DNA of 64,000 nucleotides from Pseudomonas brassicacearum (GCF_003732265.1 NZ_MOBK01000006.1:558001-622000); one strand, 5' to 3'; shown: positions 1 to 8,949, counted from the first letter of the stretch. The notes: generated by a model from the letters alone, not told the origin. A program made the numbers and translations.

Positions 1-1062
1 ACCGCCAATCAGGTTGCGCACCCACTCGTTCGATACCGGAAAGTCCACGGATCTGCTCGCAGCGGCCAGCCTTACGCTGAACGTGTGGGTGAGCGGGTCG
101 CCACCTTTGGTGAGCCCTTCCAGGGTCAGTTCGATCAGATCGCCGATTGCAAAGACACCGGTGACCAGGATCACCATGGCTTCGCCTGCGAGGCCGTCGT
201 GGTTCACCACATTATCTGGATCGGCCTGTTCAAAAATCGGTGCGGTCAGCAACACCATGCCGGGTTTGAACGTAAGGATGAGCGCATCCGACCAGCCGCT
301 GGTGTTCTCCACCTTGTCGGACACTTCCCAGCGCACCATCAGGCTGTTAGTGGGCGCCAGCTTGGCGAGCAGTTCCGGGGTTAGCTCAAAGACTACATCG
401 CCTAATTCGGTGACTGTGCTCTCCAGGAGCAAAGACCCGAAGGCAAGCACCACCACATCACCGATGGACTGATTGAAATACTCCAGCACGGTCACGAACA
501 TGCCGTCATCGATCACTGTCTGATCGACGACGCTTTCCGAGGCGACAGGCAATTTGAGGCCTTGGTTGAAAGGCTTTCCGCCGTCGGGGTCCGCTTCACC
601 CGGCGGCGGGTGTTTGTAAAGCAACAGAACGGGCGGCGATTGTTCATTGCCGTTGCCGCTCACGCGCTCCATAGCGAACCAGAATGGCTTGTTCTCGGAT
701 TGGAGGAACTTGGCTTCCATGACTGTGGTGGGAATATAGAAGGGAATGTTTTTCGCGATACCTTCAGCATCGAAATGCGCTTCTGTGACCGGGAACTCAG
801 CGACGGGCGCGTTTGTTGTTTCGATGTAAACCCTGATGTAGTCGCCGATGGCCATATTCAGATAGGCGAGGATGTACACCAGCAAGCCGTCACGGTCGCC
901 GTGCACCATATTGATATTGATCCCCAATGCACCGTCGTTCTGCGGTTTGAAACCAACAGGGTAGGGCGGAGCGACGGCCAGCACACCAATGCCGGGCTCG
1001 GGCGGGAATACAACGACTTGTCCATTGGTCGCGAGGTCAGCGTTGGTCATTGGGCTATTCAT
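1..1062 (-). CDS. Large hypothetical protein, N-terminal part only (runs off the window)
   Basis: An uninterrupted minus-strand frame runs from an ATG at 1062 to the window edge (354 codons, no stop). A GGAAGGT ribosome site lies about 8 bases before the ATG. I see no signal peptide, no membrane segment and no catalytic motif. The protein is acidic and beta-rich, and seems built of Ig-like modules of about 110-130 residues. Similar wording recurs in successive modules: GDYIRVYIE near residue 79, GDVVVLAF near 210 and GDLIELTLEG near 322. Each comes before a stretch resembling a terminal beta strand and a proline-rich linker. Such modular proteins of unknown role are common in Pseudomonas. It does not look like the LapA N-terminus, although lapD and lapG lie nearby. 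Function unknown. Confidence 0.75.
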   Translation of the reverse strand, partial: MNSPMTNADLATNGQVVVFPPEPGIGVLAVAPPYPVGFKPQNDGALGININMVHGDRDGLLVYILAYLNMAIGDYIRVYIETTNAPVAEFPVTEAHFDAEGIAKNIPFYIPTTVMEAKFLQSENKPFWFAMERVSGNGNEQSPPVLLLYKHPPPGEADPDGGKPFNQGLKLPVASESVVDQTVIDDGMFVTVLEYFNQSIGDVVVLAFGSLLLESTVTELGDVVFELTPELLAKLAPTNSLMVRWEVSDKVENTSGWSDALILTFKPGMVLLTAPIFEQADPDNVVNHDGLAGEAMVILVTGVFAIGDLIELTLEGLTKGGDPLTHTFSVRLAAASRSVDFPVSNEWVRNLIGG

Positions 1063-1246
1063 GAGTACGCACCTTCCATAGAGGCGCCTGGCTGTCTGAA
1101 TGGGCGGCACCGATTGAATGGATTAGATAGTCGGAATAAGTGTTTGCCTACTGTCAGATCTGACAGGTGAGACCCTGTTTAAGACGAGCGGTCTCGTCAC
1201 TATTCATTGAAGGTGGACATTGTGTGACCGGAAGTCTGAAGCGACA

Positions 1247-1281
1247 AAACCCGCCATTCCTGGGTCAGGAATGGCGGGTTT
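1247..1281. terminator. Bidirectional rho-independent terminator hairpin
   Basis: A perfect 16-bp inverted repeat (1247-1262 with 1266-1281) has a 3-base loop. Its ends are A on one side and T on the other, so it can act in both directions. On the minus strand it follows the DUF6124-type gene and precedes the large hypothetical gene. Confidence 0.7.
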
Positions 1282-1319
1282 TTGTTGTGTGTGACACCGC
1301 TATCGTCGGAACGCCGCCC

Positions 1320-1412
1320 GGAGCAAGCTCGCACACAGGGGATTTTTGTCGTTCACATATTTTGTGTTCAACACTAAAACCTGTGGGAGCGAGCTTGCTC
1401 GCGATGAGGCCA
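1320..1412. repeat. Degenerate REP doublet
   Basis: A complete Pseudomonas REP core (GTGGGAGCGAGCTTGCTCGC) starts at 1383. A shortened inverted copy (GAGCAAGCTCGCACACAGG) starts near 1321. The arrangement looks like a decayed REPIN. Confidence 0.6.
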
Positions 1413-1450
1413 GACCAACTCCCACAAAACTCTACTACCAACCCGGTCAT

Positions 1451-1613
1451 TGTGGCGAGGGGGCTTGTCGGAATGCCGCATCACCCCGTTCGGCTGCGCA
1501 GCAGTCGTAATCCAGATAGTTGCGGTTTAACTGACAAACTGCGGTGAATGGTTTTAGGGTCGCTTCGCAACCCAACGGGGCGATGCGGCGTTCCGACAAG
1601 CCCCCTCGCCACA
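1451..1613. repeat. REPIN, GTGGCGAGGGGGCTTG family
   Basis: The ends (1451-1473 and 1591-1613) are exact inverted copies beginning TGTGGCGAGGGGGCTTG. A shorter pair, ACCCCGTTCGGCTGCG against CGCTTCGCAACCCAACGGGG, is nested inside. Related copies lie at 5131-5320, 14318-14465 and 38866-39003. Confidence 0.8.
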
Positions 1614-1639
1614 GTCCAGCTCCTGACCATGGAATATGG

Positions 1640-2005
1640 CTAGCCGTGCGGGTCGACGTTGTCGAGCATTCGGTTCACCGCCATTTCTCCCAACATCACG
1701 GAGTTTTGAATGCCCAGCAGTGTGTGGCGCTGTGTGCCGTTCAACTGCCCCGCGAAATCACTCAACATCACACTCGCCGACGCCAACGTTTCACAGGCAT
1801 TCACCAGCAAGGTTTCGTTATCGGTGTCGGGCCCGACGAAGTAGATCGTGCTGGGTTTGCGCGGGGTGTCTTTGGGGATGACCGGTTTGAGGTAGTAATC
1901 GAGGGCGCGGTCGGCGGCGGTGTTGAGTTTTTTGGAATCGTTGGATTCGTAGGGGGAAACGTCGTCGGTGTCGGTTTCTGGCGGGTTGGGTGTGATTTTG
2001 AACAT
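1640..2005 (-). CDS. Small DUF6124-type protein
   Basis: A 121-residue protein beginning MFKITPNPPETD. The ATG at 2005 is chosen because an AAAGGAG ribosome site sits 7 bases upstream. The same frame stays open to 2191, but that part crosses a hairpin-rich leader (2039-2136) and is not protein-like. The N-terminus is short, polar and proline-rich. The remainder is predicted alpha-helical, with alternating Ala/Leu/Val and the phrase ETLLVNACETLASA. It has no membrane segment and no catalytic motif. The look matches a family abundant in Pseudomonas genomes (DUF6124, formerly handled with DUF3077) and of unknown function. The family name is from memory of its N-terminal style, so it is moderately sure. 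Confidence 0.75.
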   Translation of the reverse strand: MFKITPNPPETDTDDVSPYESNDSKKLNTAADRALDYYLKPVIPKDTPRKPSTIYFVGPDTDNETLLVNACETLASASVMLSDFAGQLNGTQRHTLLGIQNSVMLGEMAVNRMLDNVDPHG

Positions 2006-2038
2006 GGTGGAGCTCCTTTGAAAAACAAGACCACCAGA

Positions 2039-2136
2039 ACCTGTCGCTAAACAGGTAAGGGTGGCGACTGTATGCAGGTTAGCGAACCGGTCAAAGGCAA
2101 CCCGGTAGACCCGAAGGTCTCCCGCATACAGCCACC
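2039..2136 (-). promoter_or_regulatory. Structured leader of the DUF6124-type gene, possible RNA element
   Basis: Read on the minus strand toward the gene there are several nested hairpins. The outer stem pairs GGTGGCTGTATGC (2124-2136) with GCATACAG and CCACC (within 2060-2075), leaving a 3-base bulge. Inside it are AGACC-TTCG-GGTCT, a 5-bp stem with a UUCG tetraloop, and GGTT-CGCT-AACC. A separate hairpin, ACCTGT-TTAGCG-ACAGGT (2039-2056), stands just before the ribosome site. The dense pairing, including a tetraloop, suggests function as RNA or a structured mobile repeat. Confidence 0.5.
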
Positions 2137-2384
2137 ATAACGTAATTGCCGACGTCAAAAGTCTGCAACAAAGTCTGGAGCACTGATGCACTTTGAATAG
2201 TCCGGGTCGCTAAACCCGATCGCTGATTGGCAGCGATGCGGAAACGATAAAGATCAGGGTCAAAGCGCACAAGCCGGCAGATTCTGGCGCAGTCGTAGGC
2301 AACGGCGCAAGAATATGTAGCCTGAGTGAGTGTCTGGAGGTGTCTTTTAAACACCGGTGTTTACTGCCCAATCATCGCGTCCGG
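2137..2384. other. Intergenic stretch, nothing recognised
   Basis: Between the structured leader and the 3' end of lapD I see no gene and no strong hairpin. It must contain the promoter of the DUF6124-type gene, but I could not pick clear -35 and -10 boxes. Confidence 0.4.
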
Positions 2385-4325
2385 CTACATCGGCTCCGGC
2401 GGCCCGATCAACCGTCCCATCACCCCAAACAACCCCAGTTCCCGAATCATCTCCAACTCCCCCTGCGTCTCCACCATCTCCGCAATCAACGGCAGATCAA
2501 TACTGTTGGTCGCCCGGAAAATCGCATCAATAAACAGCCGCTTGTCAGGCTGCACATCAATGCTGCGGATGTACGCGCCATCGATTTTCAAATACGCCAA
2601 CCCGAGCTGCGTCAGGTTGCCGATCTGGCTGAAGCTGCCCCCAAAGTGCTGCAAGCCGATGCGGTAACCGGTGTCGAGCAGGCTATGGCTCAGGCGCTGC
2701 AACTCTTCGGGCGGCGGCAGTTGGCGTTCGTCAATTTCCAGGGTCAACAGCGGTGCCAGTTCCGGTAGTGAGTCGAGCAAGTCGATGATCTGTCGCAACT
2801 GTGCTGGATCGCGCAGGGTGCTGCCGGACAGGCTCAGCGCCAAGGGCCAGCGGTTGACGACGAGGTAATCGAGGGTCGCTTCGAGCATCGCCAGGTCAAA
2901 CCGCGCTGACCAGCCGAGGCGCTCGATCCACGGCAGGAAATGCCCGGCGGCAATCGCTTCGCCGGTCGGGTCGAGCAGACGCGCGAGGACTTTGTGGTGC
3001 AGCACCTGGCTGGTGTCGGCGCATTGCACTACGGGTTGGAAATACAGCTGCAGTTTGCCGTGGGTCAGGGCGTCGTCGATCCAGGCGCGCCAGTCGTGCT
3101 GGGAGTGGTTGTTCGCGGTGCTGGTATCGGCCAGATGTGCCCAAGGTCGCTCGGGGTGTTGCCGTGCTTGCGTCAGCGCCTGATCGAGACGCAGCAGCAC
3201 GTCGCTGGCCGGTTCGCCGGGGTGGTAGGGGACGATGCCCAAATGCGCCACCGGCATGCAATCGCTGGCGCCGGTCAGGCGCAGGTTTTCCAGGGTCGCA
3301 CTGATTTCCGAGGCCAGGCGTTCGGCGTCGGCGCCGTCCAGGCCCGGTGTCAGCAGGCTGAACTCACCACCGCGATTGCGCGCCGCCAGCCAGGTACGAC
3401 GTTCCGGCAACTGCGTCAGGCGCTTGAGCAGTTCGCCGACGGCGCTGATCAACGCATCGGTGCGCTGACCACCCAGGCGCTGGTTGAGGCCGATCAGGTC
3501 GTTGACCCGCAGCATCAGCAAATGGCCGGCGCTGCTCTGTTCGCTGATCAGCAGTTGATCGGCCAGTTGTTCATCCAGCAAACGGCGATTGCCCAGTCCC
3601 GTGAGACTGTCCTGATAGGACTCGGCCCGCAGTTTTTCACTGCGCGTGGCTTCTTCGGCGAACAGCGCCTTGAGCTTCTCGACCATCTGGTTCATGGCCA
3701 GCACCACGCGCCGCAATTCCGGGGTGCGCGGCAGCTTCGGCAGGCTCAGGAACTCGCGTTTGCTGATGGCTTCGGCCTGTTTGACCATTTTGTCGAGCGG
3801 GCGCAATTGCCGACGCAACAACCAACCGCCGAACACCGCGCTGAGCAATCCGCAGACCAACAACCACAGCAGACTGCCGAGCGTGCTGTCCCAGAGTTTG
3901 GCCAGGGCGAATTGCGGATTGCTCAACACTTCGACCCGCGCCACCTGTTCCCAGCCGCGCATGATCAGCGCGTCGCCACCTTCGGGGCGCAAATTAACGA
4001 GCCTGACGAACCAGCCTGGAACGCCGTCGATTTTTTCGGCGGCGCTGCGTTCCACCAATACCTGGTCATCGACGATATTGACCACGCGGATGCTGCGGAA
4101 ATAGCCGCTGTCGTAAATCGAGCTGACCATCAACTCGATCATGGCCGGGTCGTCGATTTGCGCGGTCAGCGATAAACCCAGTGCGGTGGCGGCGTCCTGG
4201 GCATGGGAGCGCAACTGGCCGAGCATTTGTTCGCGGGAGCTTTCCAGGCTGACAAAAAAACTGCCGCTGAAGGCCACCAGCAGGAACAGGCAAATGGCGA
4301 GAAACAACTGTTTGCGCAGTGACAT
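2385..4325 (-). CDS. lapD: LapD, inner-membrane c-di-GMP receptor controlling LapG
   Basis: 646 residues, the usual LapD length. Order: TM1 (about 6-25), a periplasmic LapD/MoxY-type output domain (26-150), TM2 (about 151-170), HAMP (170-225), a degenerate GGDEF domain with RGGEF at 318-322, and a degenerate EAL domain with KVL at 445-447 in place of EAL. Loss of both catalytic signatures is the hallmark of LapD, which binds c-di-GMP instead of making or cutting it. When bound, its periplasmic domain sequesters the protease LapG, so the surface adhesin stays on the cell. The start has an AAGGAGCG ribosome site. It lies 22 bases downstream of lapG on the same strand, as one operon. Confidence 0.95.
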   Translation of the reverse strand: MSLRKQLFLAICLFLLVAFSGSFFVSLESSREQMLGQLRSHAQDAATALGLSLTAQIDDPAMIELMVSSIYDSGYFRSIRVVNIVDDQVLVERSAAEKIDGVPGWFVRLVNLRPEGGDALIMRGWEQVARVEVLSNPQFALAKLWDSTLGSLLWLLVCGLLSAVFGGWLLRRQLRPLDKMVKQAEAISKREFLSLPKLPRTPELRRVVLAMNQMVEKLKALFAEEATRSEKLRAESYQDSLTGLGNRRLLDEQLADQLLISEQSSAGHLLMLRVNDLIGLNQRLGGQRTDALISAVGELLKRLTQLPERRTWLAARNRGGEFSLLTPGLDGADAERLASEISATLENLRLTGASDCMPVAHLGIVPYHPGEPASDVLLRLDQALTQARQHPERPWAHLADTSTANNHSQHDWRAWIDDALTHGKLQLYFQPVVQCADTSQVLHHKVLARLLDPTGEAIAAGHFLPWIERLGWSARFDLAMLEATLDYLVVNRWPLALSLSGSTLRDPAQLRQIIDLLDSLPELAPLLTLEIDERQLPPPEELQRLSHSLLDTGYRIGLQHFGGSFSQIGNLTQLGLAYLKIDGAYIRSIDVQPDKRLFIDAIFRATNSIDLPLIAEMVETQGELEMIRELGLFGVMGRLIGPPEPM

Positions 4326-4347
4326 AAATCGCTCCTTGCTATGAAGG

Positions 4348-5055
4348 CTAGCCTTCGCCCACGGCGAATCCTTCGGTTTGCATCTTTTTCAACACGTCTT
4401 GCCAGCGCGACAGTTTTTTTGTGTCGCCGCTGCGTTTTCCACCATTGGCCCCGGGCAAGTACAGGCCCTCGGCGTTGAAGGCGTACACCGGCAACAGGTC
4501 TTTACGCTGGGATGCGGGGCGGATTTCGCTGATCAGGTTGTCCAGCACCAGCGGTTCGGCCGTGGGGCTGCTGTAGAAGGTCAACACCATGTGCGCCTGG
4601 TTTTGGGCCAGTGCCTTGACGTAGGTGATGCGCAATTTTTCGCTGGGAACGCCGAGGTAACGCAGGCTGAAATACTTCGCCAGCGCGTAGTCTTCACAGT
4701 CGCCGGCGCCCTTGATAAGCGATTCTTCTGGCGTGGCCCAGTAATCGGTCTGACGCCAGATACGCATGTCGTCCTGAAAATTCAGCTGCTGGTTGAAGAA
4801 CTGATTGACCGCATTCAGTTGCTCGCGCTCGGGTTGCTTGAGTTCGCTTTTGAGCATTTGACTCCACGCCTCGATTCTTCCTTGAGCGGGGCCGAGAGGA
4901 CCGTAGCGTTTTTCGGCGGTTTGCAGGATCAGGGAAAAATCCCAGTCGGCAAGGACACTGCCCAACCCTGTCAGCAGAAAACTGACCAACAGCAGCCACC
5001 CGCCGAGCCGAAGTCGGAGCGTTGACCATCCTGGACTACGCGGACGACGTGACAT
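4348..5055 (-). CDS. lapG: LapG, periplasmic calcium-dependent cysteine protease
   Basis: 235 residues with an N-terminal signal/anchor helix (about 12-36) and a bacterial transglutaminase-like protease fold. The catalytic triad is visible: Cys120 in GAGDCEDY, His155 in AHMVL and Asp172 in VLDNL. LapG cleaves the N-terminus of large LapA-type adhesins and releases them, ending biofilm attachment, unless LapD holds it. It is the first gene of the lapG-lapD operon. No lapA-type adhesin gene is adjacent, so the substrate must be encoded elsewhere or beyond the window. Confidence 0.95.
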   Translation of the reverse strand: MSRRPRSPGWSTLRLRLGGWLLLVSFLLTGLGSVLADWDFSLILQTAEKRYGPLGPAQGRIEAWSQMLKSELKQPEREQLNAVNQFFNQQLNFQDDMRIWRQTDYWATPEESLIKGAGDCEDYALAKYFSLRYLGVPSEKLRITYVKALAQNQAHMVLTFYSSPTAEPLVLDNLISEIRPASQRKDLLPVYAFNAEGLYLPGANGGKRSGDTKKLSRWQDVLKKMQTEGFAVGEG

Positions 5056-5130
5056 GTCTGGCTGCTCGCGTGCAGATGACTGAAGTCTAGGCGGTGTTTT
5101 CAGCGAGGACGGACAAATTGTCGGGCTGCC

Positions 5131-5320
5131 TTTTGTAGCGAGGGGGCTTCAATAGTGAGGGGGCTTTTGTGGTGAGGGGGCTTGTCGGAATGCCGCATCA
5201 CCCCGTTCGGCTGCGCAGCAGTCGTAATCCAGTCCTCGTGGTGTGTCAGGAGAAATTCGGTCTGCCGGATTGGGGTCGCTTCGCAACCCAACGGGGGCAA
5301 GCCCCCTCGCCACAAAAGCC
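5131..5320. repeat. REPIN plus partial REP copies, GTGGCGAGGGGGCTTG family
   Basis: A full inverted element runs from TGTGGTGAGGGGGCTTGTCGG near 5168 to GGGGCAAGCCCCCTCGCCACA ending near 5315. Two truncated direct copies of the left end lie at about 5133-5150 and 5152-5167, suggesting stepwise insertion or slippage. It fills most of the 302-base gap between lapG and the YbaN-like gene. Confidence 0.75.
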
Positions 5321-5357
5321 CTATAGCCACAGAAGTGAACTGGCTACAGAAATCGGG

Positions 5358-5759
5358 TCAGGGTGTTTTCAGGGTTTTTTGCTTGAGGATGTAGAACGTG
5401 ACGAGCACGGCGCTGGTCAGCATGAAGCCGCGGGCCCATGGCAGGGGCACCAGGTAGCAGGAGAACAGGATGCTCGCCCACATCAGCCCGATGGCGTAGA
5501 CCTTGCCTTTGAGGGGAATGCCGTTGCCGTCGAGGTAGTCGCGAATCCACGGGCCCAGCCGTGGATGCTCCACCAGCCACTGATAGAAACGCGGCGAACT
5601 GCGCGCGAAGCACGCGGCGGCCAGCAACAGAAAGGGCGTGGTGGGCAAAACCGGCAGGAAAATCCCGATCACCCCCAGCGCTACGCTCAGCCAGCCGATG
5701 GCCAGCAGCACGTAGCGCAACATCAGGGAGCGGTTGCCTATGGGGTTGTCCATAGGCAA
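5358..5759 (-). CDS. YbaN-family (DUF454) inner membrane protein
   Basis: 133 residues. After a short polar start, a hydrophobic segment (about 12-45) contains the family signature LGVIGIFLPVLPTTPFLLLA. A cytoplasmic loop with SPRFYQWLVEHPRLGPWIRDY follows, and then two more hydrophobic stretches near 85-105 and 110-125. The signature and length fit DUF454/YbaN, whose biochemical role is unknown. It starts only 4 bases from the end of the UPF0149 gene on the same strand, so the two are probably co-transcribed. The first two Met codons (residues 1 and 3) are both possible starts. Confidence 0.88.
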   Translation of the reverse strand: MPMDNPIGNRSLMLRYVLLAIGWLSVALGVIGIFLPVLPTTPFLLLAAACFARSSPRFYQWLVEHPRLGPWIRDYLDGNGIPLKGKVYAIGLMWASILFSCYLVPLPWARGFMLTSAVLVTFYILKQKTLKTP

Positions 5760-5763
5760 GACC

Positions 5764-6351
5764 TTAGTGATGACGTGGCTTGAGGATCGCCGGTTTTTCG
5801 TCTGGCGCGTTGCACAACAGGTACAGCGCGGTCAGGGCTTCCGGAATCTGTACGATCATGTCGTCCATCAGGTTGGCATCCTTGGCGATGTCTTCGAACT
5901 CTGGCTGTTCGTCGAACAGGCCCGAACCGACCATGATCGGCAGGAGCATTTCGCTGACTTCGTCTTCGGCGGTTTCGAACCAGGCGGCTTCGCGCAGGAA
6001 CACGCCTTCCATGAAACCGATGCACCAGCCGCGCAGGTCGGAGTCATCCGGTTCTTCGCCCAGGTCCAGCTCGCAAGGCAGCTCGAACTCTTCGTCGGAC
6101 GCCAGTTGGCGGGCGATGTGAGCCTTGAGGGCGAGCAGGGTGGATTCGATGGCTTCGCGCTCGGTGTCGTCGGCGTAGTGCGGCTCTTCGGCGAAGAGGG
6201 CGTCGATCCATTCACGATCCGGAACTTCTTCGGAACAGATCGACAGCGCGGTGAGGTAGCCGTGGGCGGCCACGTAGTCCAGCGCCTCGTCATGCAGTTC
6301 GTCGGCGTCGAGGAAGACTTGCAAACGGGTTAGTTGCTCAGCGAAGGACAT
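5764..6351 (-). CDS. YecA/UPF0149 family protein
   Basis: 195 residues, very acidic and predicted all-helical. Features of the YgfB/YecA (UPF0149) family are visible: the core LRGWCIGFMEGVFLRE near 110-125 and the later LMDDMIVQIPEALTALYLL. It lacks the C-terminal SEC-C zinc motif found in some YecA proteins. Role unknown; in E. coli the paralogue YgfB is not essential. It is the first gene of a likely two-gene unit with the YbaN-like gene. Confidence 0.85.
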   Translation of the reverse strand: MSFAEQLTRLQVFLDADELHDEALDYVAAHGYLTALSICSEEVPDREWIDALFAEEPHYADDTEREAIESTLLALKAHIARQLASDEEFELPCELDLGEEPDDSDLRGWCIGFMEGVFLREAAWFETAEDEVSEMLLPIMVGSGLFDEQPEFEDIAKDANLMDDMIVQIPEALTALYLLCNAPDEKPAILKPRHH

Positions 6352-6455
6352 TAAAGGGCTACCTTGGGAAATAAACAGATGCGGGAATTCTAGGCCTTCT
6401 TGAGCGCTCAGGCCAGCCGCGCGGCATATTTACAGCCTCAGAACAACGCGTTCCC

Positions 6456-6545
6456 TGTAGGAGTGAGCCTGCTCGCGATGTCGGTGGGTCAGTCAACATT
6501 GATGTCGAATGTAGTACCGCTATCGCGAGCAGGCTCACTCCTACA
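6456..6545. repeat. REPIN, GTGGGAGCGGGCTTGCTCGC family (TAGGAGTGAGCC variant)
   Basis: Inverted 24-base ends (6456-6479 and 6522-6545) match exactly, with a spacer containing the family phrase GTCAGTCAACATTGATGTCG-like. The ends differ from the other copies in the window by reading GTAGGAGTGAGCCTG. It lies in the recQ upstream region. Confidence 0.85.
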
Positions 6546-6611
6546 AGGGTTCTTTATTGCATTGGGCTCATGTGTCTTATCAGCGGTGCCCTGCGCAAGG
6601 GAGGCCTCGGG

Positions 6612-6617
6612 TATACT
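6612..6617 (+). promoter_or_regulatory. Possible recQ -10 box
   Basis: TATACT preceded by CGGG resembles a sigma-70 -10 box. The -35 region 17 bases upstream is poor. The resulting leader to the recQ ATG at 6756 would be about 135 bases. Confidence 0.35.
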
Positions 6618-6755
6618 CGCGCGTTTTGTGATGCCCTGCCGGCGTCGCGGCTGGAATGTGAAGCGTCATGCAACGCGCACTTACGATTTGTCAGTGCAGC
6701 GTGCGTGGTTCTGAACCAGCCTTGCAGGGATGTTTTTGTGATTTTTGGAGTTTTT

Positions 6756-8882
6756 ATGCTCGAACAGGCTCAACGCGTCCTCAAGGACATCTTCGGCTAC
6801 GACAGTTTTCGTGGCCGTCAGGGTGCAATCATTGAGCGCGTGGCCAGTGGTGGCGACGCCCTGGTACTGATGCCTACCGGTGGCGGCAAATCCTTGTGTT
6901 TCCAGGTGCCGGCGCTGTTGCGCGAAGGCCTGGCCGTGGTGGTATCGCCGCTGATCGCATTGATGGACGACCAGGTCGCCACCCTCGAAGAGCTGGGTGT
7001 CGCGGCCGCGGCCTTGAACTCCACGCTGAGCGCCGAACAACAGCGCGACCTGGCGGCCCGCATCAAGCGCGGCGAAGTGAAGATGCTCTACCTCGCGCCC
7101 GAGCGTCTGGTCCAGCCGCGCATGCTGGCCTTCCTGCAAAGCCTTGAAATCGCCCTGTTCGCCATCGACGAGGCGCACTGCGTGTCGCAATGGGGTCATG
7201 ACTTCCGTCGCGAATACCTGCAACTGGGGCAGTTGGCGGAGTTGTTCCCGAATGTCCCGCGCATCGCCCTGACCGCCACGGCCGACAAGCGCACCCGCGA
7301 AGAAATCGTCGATCGCCTGCATCTGCAAGACGCCGAACGCTTCCTGTCGAGCTTCGACCGCCCGAATATTTTCTACCGCATCGTGCCCAAGGAGCAGCCG
7401 CGCAAGCAGTTGCTCGCGTTCCTCGCCGAGCGGCGCAGCGATGCCGGCATCGTTTACTGCCTGTCGCGCAAGAAAGTCGACGAAGTGGCGGTGTTCCTCA
7501 GTGAACAAGGCTTTCCGGCGCTGCCGTATCACGCCGGCCTGCCCAACGAAACCCGGGCCCATCACCAGAAGCGCTTCCTCAACGAGGAAGGCCTGATCAT
7601 GGTCGCCACCGTGGCGTTCGGCATGGGCATCGACAAGCCTAACGTGCGCTTTGTCGCGCACCTCGATTTGCCGAAATCCCTTGAAGCCTATTACCAGGAA
7701 ACTGGTCGTGGTGGCCGTGATGGCCTGCCGGCAGACGCCTGGATGGCCTACGGCCTGCAAGACGTGGTGATGCTCAAGCAGATGTTGCAAAACTCCGAAG
7801 GCGACGAGCGCCATAAGCGTCTGGAGCAGCACAAGCTTGACGCGATGCTCTCGCTCTGTGAGGAAACCCGCTGCCGTCGCCAGACGTTGCTGGCCTACTT
7901 CGACGAAGACATGCCTGAGCCGTGTGGCCATTGCGACAACTGTGTCGACGGCGTGCAGACCTGGGACGCCACCGAGCCGGCCCGTCAGGCACTCTCGGCG
8001 ATTTATCGCACCGGCCAGCGTTATGGTGTCGGGCATCTGGTCGACGTGTTGCTGGGCAAGGACAACGAAAAGATCCGCAGCATTGGTCATCAGCACCTGT
8101 CCGTGTTTGGCGTCGGCAAGGCCATGGGCGAGAGTGAATGGCGCTCGCTGTTCCGACAGCTGGTTGCCCGTGGACTGGCCGACATCGACCTCGAAGGCTA
8201 CGGCGGCCTGCGCCTGAGCGACACCTGTCGGCCGCTGCTCAAGGGCGAAGTGACGCTGGAACTGCGCCGCGACCTGAAGCCGCAAACCACCGCGAAAAGC
8301 AGCAAGAGCCAGGCGAGCCAACTGGTGCGTGGCGAAGAGCGCGAACAATGGGAAGCCTTGCGTGCCCTGCGACGCAAACTGGCCGAAGAACATGGCGTGC
8401 CGCCGTACGTCATCTTCCCCGACTCAACGTTGCTGGAAATGCTCCGCAGCCAGCCAACGTCGCTGGCAGAAATGGCCACGGTCAGCGGTGTGGGTGCGCG
8501 CAAGCTCGAGCGTTACGGCGAGGCCTTCCTCGAAGTGCTGGGCGGTCAGGTCGAGGCACCGAAAGTCGTGGCCGACGTGCGCCACGAACTGATCACCCTG
8601 GCTCGCGCCGGCATGACGCCGGTGCAAATCGCCGGCCAGCTGCAATGCTCGGAGAAGAACGTCTACACCATGCTCGCCGAAGCGATTGGCAAGCAGCAGT
8701 TGTCGCTGGAGCAAGCGCTGGACCTGCCGGAAGAACTGATGGGCGAAGTCCAGGATGCGTTCCTCGACGGCGAAGGTGAATTGCCAGCGGTATCGGAGAT
8801 CGCCGCGCTGTTCGCCGGGCGGGTGCCGGAAGGCGTTTTGTACTGCGTGCGTGCCGCCCTGCAATCGGAATTTGAGGTTTAA
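6756..8882 (+). CDS. recQ: ATP-dependent DNA helicase RecQ
   Basis: 708 residues from the ATG at 6756, which has TTGGAG upstream; the open frame extends earlier, but without protein-like sequence. Helicase motifs in order: Walker A PTGGGKS (40-46), DEAH at 138-141, SAT-like TATADK, and the motif VI phrase [11 protein letters not shown] four-cysteine RQC zinc site (C in CEETRC, CGHCDNC) follows, then a winged helix and an HRDC domain near 520-600. RecQ unwinds DNA at stalled forks and in RecF-pathway recombination. The C-terminus carries about 100 residues beyond the HRDC, with a helix-turn-helix-like phrase ([18 protein letters not shown]), which is usual in pseudomonads. Confidence 0.95.
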   Translation: MLEQAQRVLKDIFGYDSFRGRQGAIIERVASGGDALVLMPTGGGKSLCFQVPALLREGLAVVVSPLIALMDDQVATLEELGVAAAALNSTLSAEQQRDLAARIKRGEVKMLYLAPERLVQPRMLAFLQSLEIALFAIDEAHCVSQWGHDFRREYLQLGQLAELFPNVPRIALTATADKRTREEIVDRLHLQDAERFLSSFDRPNIFYRIVPKEQPRKQLLAFLAERRSDAGIVYCLSRKKVDEVAVFLSEQGFPALPYHAGLPNETRAHHQKRFLNEEGLIMVATVAFGMGIDKPNVRFVAHLDLPKSLEAYYQETGRGGRDGLPADAWMAYGLQDVVMLKQMLQNSEGDERHKRLEQHKLDAMLSLCEETRCRRQTLLAYFDEDMPEPCGHCDNCVDGVQTWDATEPARQALSAIYRTGQRYGVGHLVDVLLGKDNEKIRSIGHQHLSVFGVGKAMGESEWRSLFRQLVARGLADIDLEGYGGLRLSDTCRPLLKGEVTLELRRDLKPQTTAKSSKSQASQLVRGEEREQWEALRALRRKLAEEHGVPPYVIFPDSTLLEMLRSQPTSLAEMATVSGVGARKLERYGEAFLEVLGGQVEAPKVVADVRHELITLARAGMTPVQIAGQLQCSEKNVYTMLAEAIGKQQLSLEQALDLPEELMGEVQDAFLDGEGELPAVSEIAALFAGRVPEGVLYCVRAALQSEFEV

Positions 8883-8949
8883 GCGGTCCTGTAGGTTGAT
8901 GTAACGATTCACTACAGACCAAACCTTGCCTCAATCCAACGGCCATGCT

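Larger units (their letters stand above)
1063..1639. other. Intergenic region with terminator hairpin and REP repeats, no gene seen
   Basis: No credible gene is seen here. Open frames in this stretch run across the hairpin at 1247-1281 and the repeats at 1320-1412 and 1451-1613, and have no protein-like composition. Confidence 0.6.

Noticed and set aside
1167..1547. 126-codon plus-strand frame
   Set aside because: It runs through a terminator hairpin and two REP repeats, so it is not coding.
2006..2191. Upstream extension of the DUF6124-type gene to 2191
   Set aside because: The extension translates the structured leader. The ATG at 2005 has the proper AAAGGAG site.
2091..2354. 87-codon minus-strand frame upstream of the DUF6124-type gene
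   Set aside because: It overlaps the structured leader and has no ribosome site or protein-like composition.
6681..8393. 570-codon open frame antisense to recQ
   Set aside because: It lies opposite a certain gene in a GC-rich genome. The composition (His/Gln/Arg-rich) and lack of a ribosome site mark it as a shadow frame.
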